From Thuidium tamariscinum (Eukaryota > Streptophyta > Bryopsida > Hypnales > Thuidiaceae): DNA of 64,000 bases. The stretch is taken from contig OX344756.2 of NCBI GenBank assembly GCA_947034885.2, positions 20,133,489 to 20,197,488 on the forward strand, in the 5' to 3' direction. Positions within the stretch are counted from its first letter, which is position 1. Each line of letters begins with the position of its first letter. Below are positions 1-11,558 of the stretch, piece by piece. The translations under genes and the position numbers were made by a program. The notes below the pieces were generated by a model. The model saw only the letters and a list, made by a program, of their open reading frames with translations. It was not told the DNA's origin and did no database searches.

Positions 1-11
1 CGGCGGATACG

Positions 12-763
12 GTGATCAGAGCGAAACTGTTTTCCGCCCGGCTGATGACGGAAGGGCACGTCACCGGATCGAAAGTCATCACCATCTTGGTGGATTATCA
101 GGCCAAGATGGAAGGGGTGCTGAAGGAGATGAGGGCCTTAATAGGGGCTCTCAATCCGGAGTTGGGGGAAGGACTGTCGAGCTTGCTCAACCAGCAGGTG
201 TTTACGGACTTCAGCCCCGGTGCGCAAGGACGGATGTCGACGGATCGAAAACTACTCGGAAACTCGCCGGTCGTGAAGAACCTCGGCGAGCTCGGATCGG
301 ATCCGAATGCGGCCGGACCGTCCAACACACCTACGGATCCGCAAGAGAAGAGGGCATCACCACGGCTCGACCTGGAGATCCGGATGAAGGCCCTGGCGAA
401 TCCGGCCAGGGAGAATCCGGAGAAGTTCGCCCACATGAACGAGCCAGACAGGGTTCCGGCCTTCCGGGCAAGGATCCGCGCAGCAAGACAGTCATCTTGG
501 ATGACTCGGACAGGGAAGATAATCCGCCCCTCACCATCCGTGATGAAGTTAGGGGGCAGGGCGGATTTCAGGGAGTAGAGCATTCAGAAAGCTCCGAGGC
601 GGATTCGGAGGAGACTTCGACGGAAGACAGCGGAACGCCACCGGTTCCGATTCAGAAGAGGCAGACCCGATCCGCCACCAAGAAGGCCCCCCCTCCCAAG
701 GCAGCAACGCGAAGAAGTTTAGTTCCGCCCGTGGGCGCGACATCGAAGCGGGCGCGTAAGTAG
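12..763 (+). pseudogene. GC-rich broken ORF of unknown origin, retroelement-like
   Basis: I do not recognise this protein. Two overlapping frames carry it. Positions 12-578 give a 188-aa reading with a helical, coiled-coil-like stretch near residues 20-60. Positions 497-763 give an acidic, Ser/Glu-rich reading followed by a basic tail ending in ATSKRARK. The second frame is already open well upstream of 497, so one frameshift near 400-500 probably joins them. Base composition is far more GC-rich than the neighbouring gypsy element, and CCGGAT/ATCCGG words recur through and beyond it. The window starts inside the unit, so its 5' end is unknown. It could be the gag-like end of a non-autonomous LTR element; nothing visible proves that. 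Confidence 0.35.
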
Positions 764-2000
764 GATAAGGTTTGAGTAGTTAGGTAGGCTTTTGAGATTT
801 TGGGACGGAAGTTTCCTGGACGGATTTCCCGGATGTGGGCCCCGATCTGGAACTTTAGGGACAACTGACCGAACCTTTCCGGATAATCCGGTTGGGCTCC
901 GATTGGTTGTTTCGGATTTTCTTTTGCCTTGTTGGCATTCCGCTTCTGTTTTTAGGCTTTGACTTTCATTGTTATTTTGGCTTTTAAGGGGCAGGCAAGT
1001 TAGTTGGCCTGTCATTCCCTCCTAGTGCATATTCTACTGTATTTTCATTCCCTTCTTTAATTTGAGCCGGCGGATGGACATTTTAGCTCTGACTTGCGTT
1101 TGAGTCTCTTCTTGGTGTGTTCATTGAAGTGTTGAGAGGCAAGAGGGAAGGGTGAGGAGGAATCCGGATTCTGAGGCACTTGAAATCCGAACTGAGTGAC
1201 CAACTTCCGAGGGTTAGGATCTTGAATCATGAGTTTGAGCGTGGAACCTTTAATTCACCGGAGCGGTGATCCGGTGTGAGTCCAGGAGTGACGAGGAGGA
1301 GGTTCCGGAACCGCAGGGGCGGATTCGTACGGAGTTAAGCAGCCGCCATAGGAAAGTTCTGTCCATCGGAAGGTCTGCCAACCACTGAGTCGATCCGAAG
1401 AACTAGGAAAATACGTCCTTTCGGGTCTAGGGGTTTTTCGAATCTGTCGTTGTAGTAAGGGCAAGTGAATTAGTCCTGAGTGACCTGCTAACCGGATTGG
1501 CCTAGAGCTATCCGGGAAGTTGTGAGGATCCGAATCCGGCCCTAATACAACACCGGATATATTTTGGTATTTTCATGTATTTTTGTTTGAGAGAAGAGAG
1601 CGTGAGGTGTACGAGTGGTAAGTCCCTACCCCTCTAAAGATCAAGAGAGGACTCCCTGAGGGTAAAACAGGGGTATCAAAAACCAATTATTGAGTGACGG
1701 AACCGGATTCCGGATTGGGACGGATCCGGGTGAAGGAGAAATCCGGATCCGAGAAAGGAATCCGGTAATAGTGGAGAGACGGATTCGGAAAGAAAAGACG
1801 GATCCTAAAAAAACAGTCTGGAAGATAAGTTGGTATTCCGGATTAAGAGTAGTAACTTGGGGTGTTTTGATCCGAGAAAACTAGAAACCGGAAAACGCAA
1901 CTATTAGTAACGTCTGGAATCTCCTGGGACGATATTCCGTGTCATATTATCACGTTTGGGTGTGATAAAGGTGCTTTCTGCTAGACTGCGCGTACGACAG
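764..2000. other. GC-rich non-coding block with recurrent CCGGAT words
   Basis: No convincing ORF is present. CCGGAT and its complement recur, densest at 1480-1560 and 1690-1830. A purine-rich run at about 1131-1162 resembles a polypurine tract, and TATCAC/GTGATA form a small inverted repeat near 1948-1967. Composition switches abruptly to AT-rich at about 2000, exactly where the gypsy coding region ends. That switch marks the breakpoint at which the gypsy 3' end was lost or replaced. Confidence 0.4.
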
Positions 2001-2002
2001 GA

Positions 2003-4135
2003 TTATTGATAATAGAATTTAAGGCGATTTCCGTTATAACGAGTAAGATGGACTTTCCCTTCAAAATCTTCTAACTCAAAAGAACCATTATCAAAACTTT
2101 TTTGAATTTTATAAGGACCAAACCAACGCATTTGAAATTTGCCCGGGAACTGTTGAAAACGACTATCAAACAAAAGTACCAAATCATTAGTTTTTAGTAT
2201 TTTAGGTTTTAATTTACTATTATAAAAACTTTTCCATCTATTTTGAATGCTAGCCATATTTAAATATGCTTGAGCACGAGTTTCATCTAATTTTTCTAGC
2301 ATTGCATAGCGTTCTTCTAAAGATTCTTTGTCACCAAGTTTATGATCAAGGGCTATTCTCAAGGATTGCAATTCTAATTCTATAGGCAAAATAGCCTCTT
2401 GGCCATAAACCAACTGGAAAGGAGTATGTTTAGTCGTTACTTTATAGGCAGTCCTATAAGCCCATAAAGCGTCAAAAAGTCTTTCATCCCAGTCCGTATT
2501 TGACCCTTGTACGATTTTAGTAATAATTTTACATAAAGTCCCATTTGTCTTTTCAGTTTGTCCATTAGCCCTAGGATGGTAAGGTGTAGACTTTCTATGT
2601 TTAATTAAATACTTGTTGGTTAAATTTTCAATTGTAGAATTTATAAAATGGGTCCCTCGATCGCTTACCAATTCTCGAGGACACCCAAACCTCGTAATTA
2701 TATTTTCATATAAAAATTTTGCAACCATGTGTGCATCATCTGTTCTTGTAGCTTGAGCTTCCACCCACTTAGTCATATATTCAGTTGCCACCAGGATATA
2801 TCTTTTCCTACCGTTTCTACTAGGGGGTTTTATGGGTCCAACGAAGTCGATCCCCCACTTTTCGAATGGTATTTGGGCCAAGATAGGGGTTAGGGGCATT
2901 GCCGAAGTGGCAGTAGGCTTCCCAACCCTCTGACAAGGATCGCATTTTTTAACAAATTTGGTGGCATCTTTGAACAGAGACGGCCACCAATATCCAGAGT
3001 GAAGGGCCTTTTTAGCAGTAACAAATCCCGCAAAATGTCCTCCACAACTGGATTCATGGCAGCCTTTTAATACATCTTCTATTTCACTTGGATTTATACA
3101 TCTACGCAAAACACCATCATGACCTAATTTAAATAATATTCCATCTAATAAGGTATAAGGTTTAGAACGTTGAATTAATCTAGTTTTTTGTTTATTAGTG
3201 AAATTAGAAGGAAACTCTCTTGTAGACAAATAGTTTATAATTTCTGCATATTCTAAAGGAATAACATCTACTTGAAAAAGTTGGGCATCTGGGTAATTAT
3301 CATCAACAGGTTCAGTGCCAACTTGTTCATTAAGTCTAGAAAGGTGATCCGCATTTATATGAGATTTTCCAGGTCTAACATTAATGGTAAAATCAAACTC
3401 TTGTAATAAAAGTACCCATCTAGCAATTCGGCCACTTAATTGGGGTTTATTTATCATGTATTTTAGGGCATCGTGGTCCATATGAAAAGTAAACTTATAA
3501 CCCAACAAATAATGGCGAAATTTTTGAACAGAAAAGATCATTCCCAAAGCCTCTCGCTCTGTCACAGAATAATTCCTCTCAGTAGAAGTAAGCTGTCTAC
3601 TTGCATAGTAAATAGGGTGGTCATGTTTTTTATCATCTTTTTGACTGAGTACCGCACCAATTGCAAAATTGGAAGCATCAACGTAGACCTCAAAATCTTT
3701 TTCCCAATTAGGACTAACTAAAATGGGACTATTTATTAGCTTAAGTTTTAAGGTCTGAAATGCTTTAGTGCATTGCTCGGTCCAAACTGGAGGTTGTTCA
3801 CTCTTTTTTAACAAATGTGTTAGGGGTAGGGCAATAGTGGCATATTTATGAATAAATCTTCTATAATAGCCAACATGGCCTAAAAATCCCTTAACTCCAG
3901 TGACGGTATTTGGAACCGGTAAATTTGCAATAATTGCAACTTTATCAGGATCAGTAGCAATTCCTTGTTTGGATACTATGTGTCCCAATAATTTTCCAAA
4001 AGGTACTGCAAACTGAGATTTAGCTGAATTAATAGAAATCCCAAATTTCTCACATTGTTCAAAACATTTGGTTAAACAAGTAGCATGATTAGACTTACTA
4101 CTAAAGACACAAAAATCATCTAAGAAAATTTCCAT
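2003..4135 (-). pseudogene. pol: Pol C-terminal part: RT palm, RNase H and integrase
   Basis: This 710-aa frame begins with the RT catalytic box FLDD (a YxDD variant), then the RT connection and an RNase H-like region (VYVDASNFAIGAVLSQ; HMDHDALKY). An HHCC integrase zinc domain follows (CHESSCGGHFAG...CDPCQRVGK). The DDE core is marked by WGIDFVGP, LVSDRGTHF and the Glu of HPRANGQTEKTNG. The C-terminus ends in LTRYNGNRLKFYYQ with no chromodomain, which fits the Tat/Athila group. It is separated from the first half of RT by a frameshift, so it could not be made as part of a full Pol. Confidence 0.88.
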
Positions 4136-5627
4136 AAATTTTCGTAGATATTCTTGAAAAGCTAGTCATTAGTCTTTGAAAAGTAGCAGGCGCATTACAT
4201 AGACCAAAAGGCATTACTCTGCATGCAAAAGTTCCCCAATCCGTAGTAAAGGTGGTTAGCAATTGATACATTAAAGCGATTTGAACCTGGTTATAACCTG
4301 AAAATCCATCCATCATTGAATAACACTCATATCCTGCCACTGTATCTAGCATGGTATCTGTAAAGGGTAAGGGAAAATAGTCTTTACGAGTGACACTATT
4401 CAATTTCCTAAAGTCCTGACAAATACGTAATTTGCCATTTTTCTTGGGAACAATGACAATTGAAGACACCCACTCACTATAGGGTACTGGATAGATAAAT
4501 CCACATTCTAATAATTTATCAATTTCCTCTTTTACCATCAAAGAATACTTAGGGTTCATTCTGTATTGCCTTTGACGTACAGGTTTAGCATCTTTTTCGA
4601 GAATAATTTTATGCTCACAAATTTCTGGAGGAACTCCTCTAAGGTCTTTATAGGTCCAAGCAAAAGCGCTCTTATTTCTTTTAAAGAAATTTCTCCAGTA
4701 ATTCCATTCAACTTTAGTCATTTTCGAATAGACCCTTATATTTTTGGGATCCTCTTCCGTTCCTAAATTCATATCTTGACATATATCTTTTAAAGATCCT
4801 AAATTAATAGGAGTTTTATCATTATCTAAAAGCATTTTTTCTAGGTCATATGTATCTGAATCAAAATGCGGTTCTAACTCAGATTCTTCCATGGTCTCAA
4901 CCATACCTACCTCAGAAGTCTGCCAAGCTAGAATTGCATCATCAGAATCATCATAGGTTGTTAACGGAGTAAAATATTCTCCAGGTCCGACACACTGATA
5001 AGGGAAGGGACTTTTAGATATATTTTTAAAAGATTCTTCAAACGAGGTATTATAACTATTATCAGAAGAATTTGCTGACGTGATATTTGATTCATCCTCT
5101 TGGGTTTCCCCATGATAAATAATTGGGAACATAGGTAATGTTAATTTTTGTTTCCCTTTCCCAATAGTTATTAGGCCTTTTCCCCAATCATCTTTTACAT
5201 TGGCCATATGTAACCAAGGTCGGCCAAGTAAAATAGGATAGGAAGAAATGACATTGGGGACTTTGAATATAATGTAATCCACTTTATATTCTAAATTACC
5301 AATAAAAGTAGGAATTTGAGATAACATACCTAAAGGTTTAACTCTACTTTGATCCGCCATACGTAAAATTATGGGTGTGGGGACCATTGTTGTTAATCCT
5401 ATTTCATCCATGGTTTCCTTACTCATAAGGTTAACACTCGATCCCCCATCAATTTGAGCTCCTGAGATTAAGGTGCCATCAATTCTTAATTCAATGGTTG
5501 GGGCACCTGGATCTAAGGAAACATCATGAATTTCATTTTCCTTAACCCTCTTTTTTACTAAAGCATGACTAAGTTCACTCCTACACTTAGGTGAAATAGC
5601 TAGAAGTTGCTTTAGGGATATTTGAGG
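4116..5627 (-). pseudogene. pol: Pol N-terminal part: aspartic protease and first half of reverse transcriptase
   Basis: This continues in the gag frame directly after the TAA; the first ATG is at 5426. Just upstream of that ATG is the protease active-site motif with DGGSS. Downstream are an RT entry region (VPKKNGKLRICQDFRKLN) and the MPFGLCNAPATFQRLM segment. The frame then runs into a stop at 4116, before the catalytic DD box. That box is in the other frame from 4135, so a 1-nt indel at about 4140-4180 breaks RT. Confidence 0.85.
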
Positions 5628-8114
5628 TTATATAGAGTCCAAATTCTCTAGAATATTATAAGATTTCATTCCAGCTACGAGTCTCATCAATCGTTTATTC
5701 ATTTTCTTAGATTTAGTCCCATTTTTACTAGGTAACGCAACTGGGAATCTCTTCATAGGTATTTTAGCTGTAGAGGGAATTAAAGGGCTAATGGGGATTT
5801 TTGGCAATGACACATTGTTCTCTAAACCTTTTAAGGGTTGTAGAGAAGGTACATGTGATGAAAGGGATTGATTTTTTAAGGGTGAAGTTGGTGAAAATGG
5901 ATTTCCATCTAAAGACTCACGTTCACTCTTATCATCCTCGGAATTAATTTGAAAGTCCCCTTTTGAATTTAATTTATTTTTTAAGGTTGCACTACGGGTA
6001 TTAACTGCAAAAGTAGGTTGTTTAAGTTGGAGTTCTATTGTTTGGGTTTGTAAGGCTTTAGATATTTTATGGACGTCTTTTTCTTTAGATTCATCTTTGA
6101 ATGTCACTTGCTTATCTTGATTCCAATCCCTCTCAGAAGGTGGAAACTTAGGAAAATTTTCCCTACAGTCATTAGCTGTATGTCCTGGCTTTCTACATCT
6201 TCCGCATAAAGGGACATAACCTTCTTGTTTTTTAGGATTTGGACATTCATTGGCATAATGGCCTAATTCACCACATCTATAACATACTACGTGTTTTCCT
6301 TTTTGTGGTGTGTTATATTGGTGTGTATTTGGATTATAAGGTGGTCCGTTCCAGACAGGTGGTGCATTATATTCATCAGTCCATCTGGAACGATTGTCAT
6401 TTGGTTTATAAGGGGGATTAGCTCTAGGTCTTGTAAATGGTCTTTTGTTTGTATTTGTTTGATTCCCCCCTTTATTAATCCAAGGTCTATTATTAGGAGA
6501 ACTATCCACCTGTTGAACACTTTGTAAATTCCAACATTTAGTAATGTCATGATTTCCACCACAAAAAGAACACATAAGTGTTTGGTGTGGAGGAGATGGA
6601 CATTCATTAGCCATATGTCCTTGACCCTTACAAGTTGAACACCATACATTAAGGCGATTATTATTAGGTTTAAATCGTTTAGGTCTACCCCCTGCCAATT
6701 TTACCTCCATGTTTTGTAATTGTTGAGTAAGTTTTTCTATTCGATCCATATTGGGGTCAACATTTGGTTTTTCATTAGCTGACTTTTCTCCAACAATTTT
6801 TGATGGAGTAACAACCATAGGTTGGGGTTGGGGCATTATATAAGGTTGTGGATACAAAGGTATATTTTGATCCACAGTTGGACGAATTCGCCCTTGTATT
6901 TGATTTGGTGTTACTCTAGGTTGAGGTTCTAAAGCTGGATAAATTGTTTGGTCTGCATAAGGCATATAATCTTCATCAATCCGAGACTCCTCCCATATTT
7001 TTGCATGACGCAAACCTTCTAATAGAGTGTTAGGGCGTTTTTCTTTAGTATAAAGTTTTAATTCGTAGGGGTACAAACCCCCCACAAATAAACTTATAAG
7101 AAAATCTTCAGGCATGTTGTGATTAGTCCATCTATTTAATAAATCTTGCATTCTCCCATAATAAGAATCTACACTCTCACCTACTCCCATTTTTATATAT
7201 CTTAGTCTTTCTCGCAAACTTTCACTAAATCCAATTGGTTGAAATTGTGCAAGAAAGGCATTTTTTAAGGCATCCCAATTTACAAAGGTAGCTTGATTTT
7301 GTTTTTGGTACCAAGCAAAAGCATTTGCTTGTAAGGTTGCTGGAAATGTGACCAAATAATCATCTTCTGGAATTCTATTTGCTAAGCAACATGCTATAAA
7401 TCTAGACAAATGAAAATCAGGGTCGGTTCCTATTTGGCCATAATAAATAGGCATAGGGGTAAGGTTCAAAGGTCTTTGATTTGCCATTGAATTTTTTTGA
7501 TTTTCACTGGATGAAGATGAAGAAGGAGCAGAAGGTGTATTATTAGAGTTTGTCAAGGAAGTAGAAGACTCCCTAGAGCTATCAGATTCTAGATTACCTC
7601 CAGAAAAATTTAAAGTATCAAAATCTTCTAAATTCTGTAAAGAGTCAAAATCAAAAGATTTATTCTTTCGTAAATTTATAGGCGAAAAGCTTTGTTCAAT
7701 AACTTGGACTCTTTCCCTAACAGTTTGTGTATTAGATTCTGATGGAATAAATTCTTTATCTAGGTATGGTGTGGTATTTAGATCATAATCACCTTGTTCA
7801 TAAGTATAAGTAGGAGTACTAAAAAGACGTTCTACTTGTTGGGCTGTTTTTTCATTTTCTTCTTCACTCTCTAGCCTATCTCTTGGGTTTTGAATTTTAA
7901 TTTCATCTCCTTCATTTTGAAAAAAATCACTTTTTAATGAGGAAGAAGAAGATACTGAAGGTGACGTATGATGTCCCTCTTCACAATGTGAATGTGAGTG
8001 TGATTTATCACAAGATAGTAGTTTCCTTCTATGATCCCTATTTTTGACACGCTTATCCCTAGCAAGTTTTTGTAATTCTTTCTTAAGTTTAGATGGAGAA
8101 AGTAATTTTGACAT
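5628..8114 (-). CDS. gag: Gag polyprotein of the gypsy element
   Basis: This 828-aa ORF has a charged Ser-rich N-terminus. A retrotransposon Gag core follows at about residues 225-390, including the region with AFAWYQKQ, FLAQF and the ESVDSYYGRMQDLL helix. Then come three CCHC-type zinc knuckles (CSTCKGQGHMANEC, CYRCGELGHYANEC, CGRCRKPGHTANDC) and a CSFCGGNHDITKC variant, so nucleic-acid binding is clear. The C-terminal 200 residues look disordered. It ends in a TAA at 5628-5630. The protease-RT frame that follows is the same frame, so only this stop separates gag from pol. Confidence 0.88.
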   Translation of the reverse strand: MSKLLSPSKLKKELQKLARDKRVKNRDHRRKLLSCDKSHSHSHCEEGHHTSPSVSSSSSLKSDFFQNEGDEIKIQNPRDRLESEEENEKTAQQVERLFSTPTYTYEQGDYDLNTTPYLDKEFIPSESNTQTVRERVQVIEQSFSPINLRKNKSFDFDSLQNLEDFDTLNFSGGNLESDSSRESSTSLTNSNNTPSAPSSSSSSENQKNSMANQRPLNLTPMPIYYGQIGTDPDFHLSRFIACCLANRIPEDDYLVTFPATLQANAFAWYQKQNQATFVNWDALKNAFLAQFQPIGFSESLRERLRYIKMGVGESVDSYYGRMQDLLNRWTNHNMPEDFLISLFVGGLYPYELKLYTKEKRPNTLLEGLRHAKIWEESRIDEDYMPYADQTIYPALEPQPRVTPNQIQGRIRPTVDQNIPLYPQPYIMPQPQPMVVTPSKIVGEKSANEKPNVDPNMDRIEKLTQQLQNMEVKLAGGRPKRFKPNNNRLNVWCSTCKGQGHMANECPSPPHQTLMCSFCGGNHDITKCWNLQSVQQVDSSPNNRPWINKGGNQTNTNKRPFTRPRANPPYKPNDNRSRWTDEYNAPPVWNGPPYNPNTHQYNTPQKGKHVVCYRCGELGHYANECPNPKKQEGYVPLCGRCRKPGHTANDCRENFPKFPPSERDWNQDKQVTFKDESKEKDVHKISKALQTQTIELQLKQPTFAVNTRSATLKNKLNSKGDFQINSEDDKSERESLDGNPFSPTSPLKNQSLSSHVPSLQPLKGLENNVSLPKIPISPLIPSTAKIPMKRFPVALPSKNGTKSKKMNKRLMRLVAGMKSYNILENLDSI

Positions 8115-8197
8115 TAATTTTCACCATATAATGGGAACAATATCTCACCAATTATGTATTTATTTGTTTTTAATTTAATTTAATTTAATTTAATTTT

Positions 8198-8692
8198 TTA
8201 AGGACAAATTAATTTAAGATCCATATGGAAAGGTTTTCTTCTTGAATGTATAAAATCAGGAATAAAAGGGGTGGATGGGAGGTTAATTGGTCCATAATTC
8301 AAAACGTATAATTTTTGTTTAATTTTAACTCCATTCCAACCCGCATAAATTCTAGGTACTTGGTTTTTAGTAATTTCTTTTAATTTCCTATATTGTAAAA
8401 ATAAATAATGTAGTGAAGAATCAAGAAATAATTCTCCATCCACAACCTTCACATTATTATTAAATTCTTTACTTTCTTCCCAAAGTTTACTAAAGATAAT
8501 CCTTTTAATATCTAAAGGTAATTTATCAATTTGATTATAAAAGTCCTTATTTATAGGATAATTTCCAATAATTCTAAATCCTTCATCTAAATATACTCTC
8601 TTATAAAGTCTATATAATGCCTTAAAAAGACATGGTCCAGAAAAAAAATCTTCTAAAATTTCTGGGACTTCCCAAGGAAAAATATAATTCAT
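8198..8692 (-). CDS. Unknown 164-aa ORF between PBS and gag
   Basis: No family is recognised. The protein is rich in aromatic and basic residues, with no membrane segment and no cysteine cluster. It lies 65 bp downstream of the zinc-knuckle ORF and 84 bp upstream of gag, on the same strand, so it would share the genomic transcript. By position it corresponds to the extra ORF1 of some Tat-lineage elements. That equivalence is positional only. Confidence 0.45.
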   Translation of the reverse strand: MNYIFPWEVPEILEDFFSGPCLFKALYRLYKRVYLDEGFRIIGNYPINKDFYNQIDKLPLDIKRIIFSKLWEESKEFNNNVKVVDGELFLDSSLHYLFLQYRKLKEITKNQVPRIYAGWNGVKIKQKLYVLNYGPINLPSTPFIPDFIHSRRKPFHMDLKLICP

Positions 8693-8756
8693 CTACACAA
8701 AATTATTACAATCTTGCCAAGACCTTCCTTTGTTATTTCCCTACACTTCTACATTA

Positions 8757-9146
8757 TCAAATTTTATTAGTTGTATGGAAATAAATAAGGGTATTAATAA
8801 CAATTCGTAGCTGCATTAATTCTGGAAGAGATGTAGGTTTAATTTGTAAAATTTCTAGAAGTCTAATAATATTCAAAAATTCAGGTTCATAAGGCAATGG
8901 TTCAATGGGTCTATTTTTTAATTTTTGTCTCGAACGGTTTAAAGCATCAAAGTCTTGCTTTTTTACACAAGTTTTCTTAATATGTCCATAAGCACCACAA
9001 AAATAACATTGAATATTTCCTCTATGGGTTCTATTGTTAATCTTTCCTTTAGTAATATTTTCCGATTTATTTTCAAGACTTTTCCTACATACAAAATCTA
9101 TTGTATTTTGGATAGAAGAATTATTTTTAGGATTGTGACGATACAT
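8757..9146 (-). CDS. Small zinc-knuckle ORF upstream of gag
   Basis: This 129-aa ORF begins about 160 bp after the primer site. It has one CCHC knuckle, CYFCGAYGHIKKTC, near residues 48-61 in a basic context, and then a region with no recognised domain. A zinc knuckle suggests nucleic-acid binding, as in Gag nucleocapsid. Extra ORFs between the PBS and gag are known in some Tat-lineage elements such as Ogre. It may be a detached gag-like piece or an accessory ORF. It is followed by the 164-aa ORF and then gag. Confidence 0.5.
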   Translation of the reverse strand: MYRHNPKNNSSIQNTIDFVCRKSLENKSENITKGKINNRTHRGNIQCYFCGAYGHIKKTCVKKQDFDALNRSRQKLKNRPIEPLPYEPEFLNIIRLLEILQIKPTSLPELMQLRIVINTLIYFHTTNKI

Positions 9147-9308
9147 TCTTTCTTATATTTACCATAGAATGATTCAATTTTAATTGATTTGATTTTAATC
9201 AAAATTTGAATTTCCTATTCACTATTAATCTCCTCATAAAATTCCTCTAGACTTAATTTCAAAAAGAAAAAATTCTACCTACATTTTAGCTACCACTTAG
9301 CCGAGCTT

Positions 9309-9326
9309 TCCCCAGCAGCGGCGCCA
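9309..9326 (-). other. Primer-binding site, tRNA-Asp-like
   Basis: The minus strand reads TGGCGCCGCTGCTGGGGA. It differs at about two positions from the plant tRNA-Asp primer site as I know it. It lies 3 nt inside the LTR edge, the usual spacing, and fixes the transcription direction of the element as minus. Confidence 0.75.
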
Positions 9327-9329
9327 AAA

Positions 9330-11558
9330 TGTAATATAGTTTTTTCTAAAACAAAACCAAGGCAATTTCAAAAAAAGTTCATTTAAGGGGAAAGCTCAAA
9401 TTAGCTTAGTGTTTTAATTAACTAATGTCACTTTGTAGGTAAATTTCTCTTTCTTTTTTAATTTAAGACATCTATTTGTTACCACAAATTATGTTAGTAA
9501 GGGATAGGGTAAATGGCTTATCTTTATTCCTTGACACTAGTAGTCCGTCAATTAGCAATTTCTAGGTTTCATCCCACTATGTCTGTAAATCTATCCTCTC
9601 AAACAAAGTCAAAGTACATAGACAATAATCAATGGTCACATTCAATTGTCATTTTTTCAATAGTCGTGAAACAATAGCCACAATGTTAGTATTCATTTTC
9701 AATAGCCGTTTTCAATAAGCAGTTTTTCAATAATCAATTTTCAATTGTCATTTTTCAATAATCATTTGTAACAAGTAAACATTCAATAGTCTATTTTCAA
9801 TGGTCATGAATCAATAGTCGATTTTTACACATACAAAGAAATGGTATTAAGATTAAAATTGCATGATGACAATGTAGAGTGCATAGAAAGGAATGTGACA
9901 ATCTATGAAAGTTTGAAATTGAAATAGGAGTACAATAACTTGACTTAGATGGGAATACAAAGCTACACACAAAGTAAAACCATCTATTTCATAACTTCTA
10001 ACTTAAGTTCCAAGGTATAGAGCTAAAGAAGTCTCATGTGGACTACTAACACTATAACATGATAGTTTTTAATTTGCCAAAACTATAACTAGTTAAGGTA
10101 TGGATTCTATTCACAACAAAGACTCTCGGTCTTTTCTGCAATTTCAACCACATAGAAAAATATTAAACCCTAGCATACTTAAGCAATGGGCAAATTCAAT
10201 AGTCGTATGTTCAATATGATCTTTTCAATAGTCAATTAATAGCGTGGCCATTCAATGATCAATTTTTCAATAATCTTTTAACGTGTAGAAACATGTTAAT
10301 CATAGCAATAATCGTTTCAGCAATAGTCTTTGTGACCGGCTCAATCAATGTTATTCTTTATTTAATCATTAAACCTAAATCTACTAGTCCCGAAGGACCG
10401 GTAGAGTTCCTTCACTTATCTTCACATATTGTAATTCAATATTTGTATCAACTTTATATAATAATTAATTTATTATTCTCACAACCTCTCGGTATTAATG
10501 CTTCCAATTAATTTAGTTCTCTTCACAATTTTAATTGATTATGTAATTAATTTACCTTACAACTTCTCTCGGAGTTTGCTTCTTTAATAATTATTTATAA
10601 AATTAAACTTCATCAAATTATCACACAATGCTCCGCGGTTATTCTCTCTAAGAAAAATCAAATCTATATGTGTTCTAAATTGCTCACAATTAATCACTCG
10701 GCATTAAGTATTAAGAGTCAATTATTATAATCAATTGGTCAACCGGCTCTTTCTTTAAATCACAAAACACTATAATAATTAAATTATAAATTAACACTCT
10801 TAAATTACTTCCACAACAAAGTACAATTTAATTCTCCACTTAAAAAAATTATTTGCATCACTCAATTTTATCAACAAACACTACAAGGAACTACAATGAA
10901 AGATCTCACAATTTATCTCACTCAAAATAAACAATTAATGCTTTAAACAATTGCAAAATTTCTCATTACACTTAAAGTTATTAGACATTAATTTTCTTTC
11001 CATTTCTCTCGGCAATAATAATAAGGATTATTTTAAATTGTCTTCTCTTAATTAATACTCAACAATAAAACTTTAAATCAATTAAATTGCATTATCCTCA
11101 CAATTAATACTTAAAGAATGACAAGTAATAACACATCAATTATCCTTCACAATAATTAATAAATTCCAATTACTCTCCAATCTTCACTTACAATTATATA
11201 AAAAATTATCACTCACACTTAATTAATTAACACATACACAATTGCCCTCACGGCAAAGCACAAATGATCACACAAAATTAATTAACTTAAGCTCACACAA
11301 TGAACACTCAAGAAAATACAATAAATTCACACAATAACACATGAAAACCAAGAATGCAAGAGAGAGAGAAAAACAAAAACGAAAAACACTTATAACAAAA
11401 TTAAGATTTGAAAAGACATGGAAGACACCGCTCCAACTCCAACTACCATAACTATTTTTAATTTCATCCATTCAAACTAAAAACTAACAAACTTAATTCA
11501 TTTCCATTCATTTTAAATTATCCCATTAAATTTTAACCGTATTCACACCATAATTACA
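9330..11558 (-). repeat. 5' LTR of the gypsy element (outer boundary tentative)
   Basis: The inner boundary is firm. Three bases separate the PBS from TGTAATATAG at 9330, which is the complement of an LTR ending in TATTACA. The outer end is placed at ATTACA (11553-11558) because it mirrors the inner end (TGTAAT/ATTACA), giving about 2.2 kb. Another ATTACA near 10973 is a possible alternative. Without a 3' LTR neither pairing nor a target duplication can confirm it. The sequence is AT-rich and contains clustered TCAATAGTC-like words. Confidence 0.5.
9640..9835. repeat. Degenerate TCAATAGTC word cluster in the LTR
   Basis: TTTTCAATAGTC and variants (CAATTGTC, CAATAATC, CAATGGTC) recur about every 15-30 bp here and again at about 10195-10280. 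It is a degenerate subrepeat inside the LTR. A regulatory role is possible but not shown. Confidence 0.5.

Larger units (their letters stand above)
2003..11558 (-). mobile_element. Ty3/gypsy LTR retrotransposon, Tat/Athila-like, 3'-truncated and decayed
   Basis: Read on the minus strand the order is: long LTR, primer-binding site, two small ORFs, gag with zinc knuckles, aspartic protease, reverse transcriptase, RNase H and integrase. This is gypsy order (integrase last). Features favouring the Tat/Athila group are the tRNA-Asp-like primer site, extra ORFs between PBS and gag, a long LTR and the absence of a chromodomain. No copy of the LTR start TGTAATATAG lies below position 2003, so the 3' LTR is missing. 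A stop separates gag from pol and a frameshift splits RT, so the copy is not autonomous. The outer LTR end at 11558 is tentative. Confidence 0.88.

Noticed and set aside
98..583. 161-aa minus-strand ORF opposite the GC-rich ORF
   Set aside because: Shadow of the plus-strand frame in GC-rich DNA, with no domain.
9330..10978. Alternative outer LTR end at the ATTACA near 10973
   Set aside because: Kept only as a possibility; ATTACA at 11553-11558 lies closer to the end of the AT-rich block, but neither can be proven without the 3' LTR.
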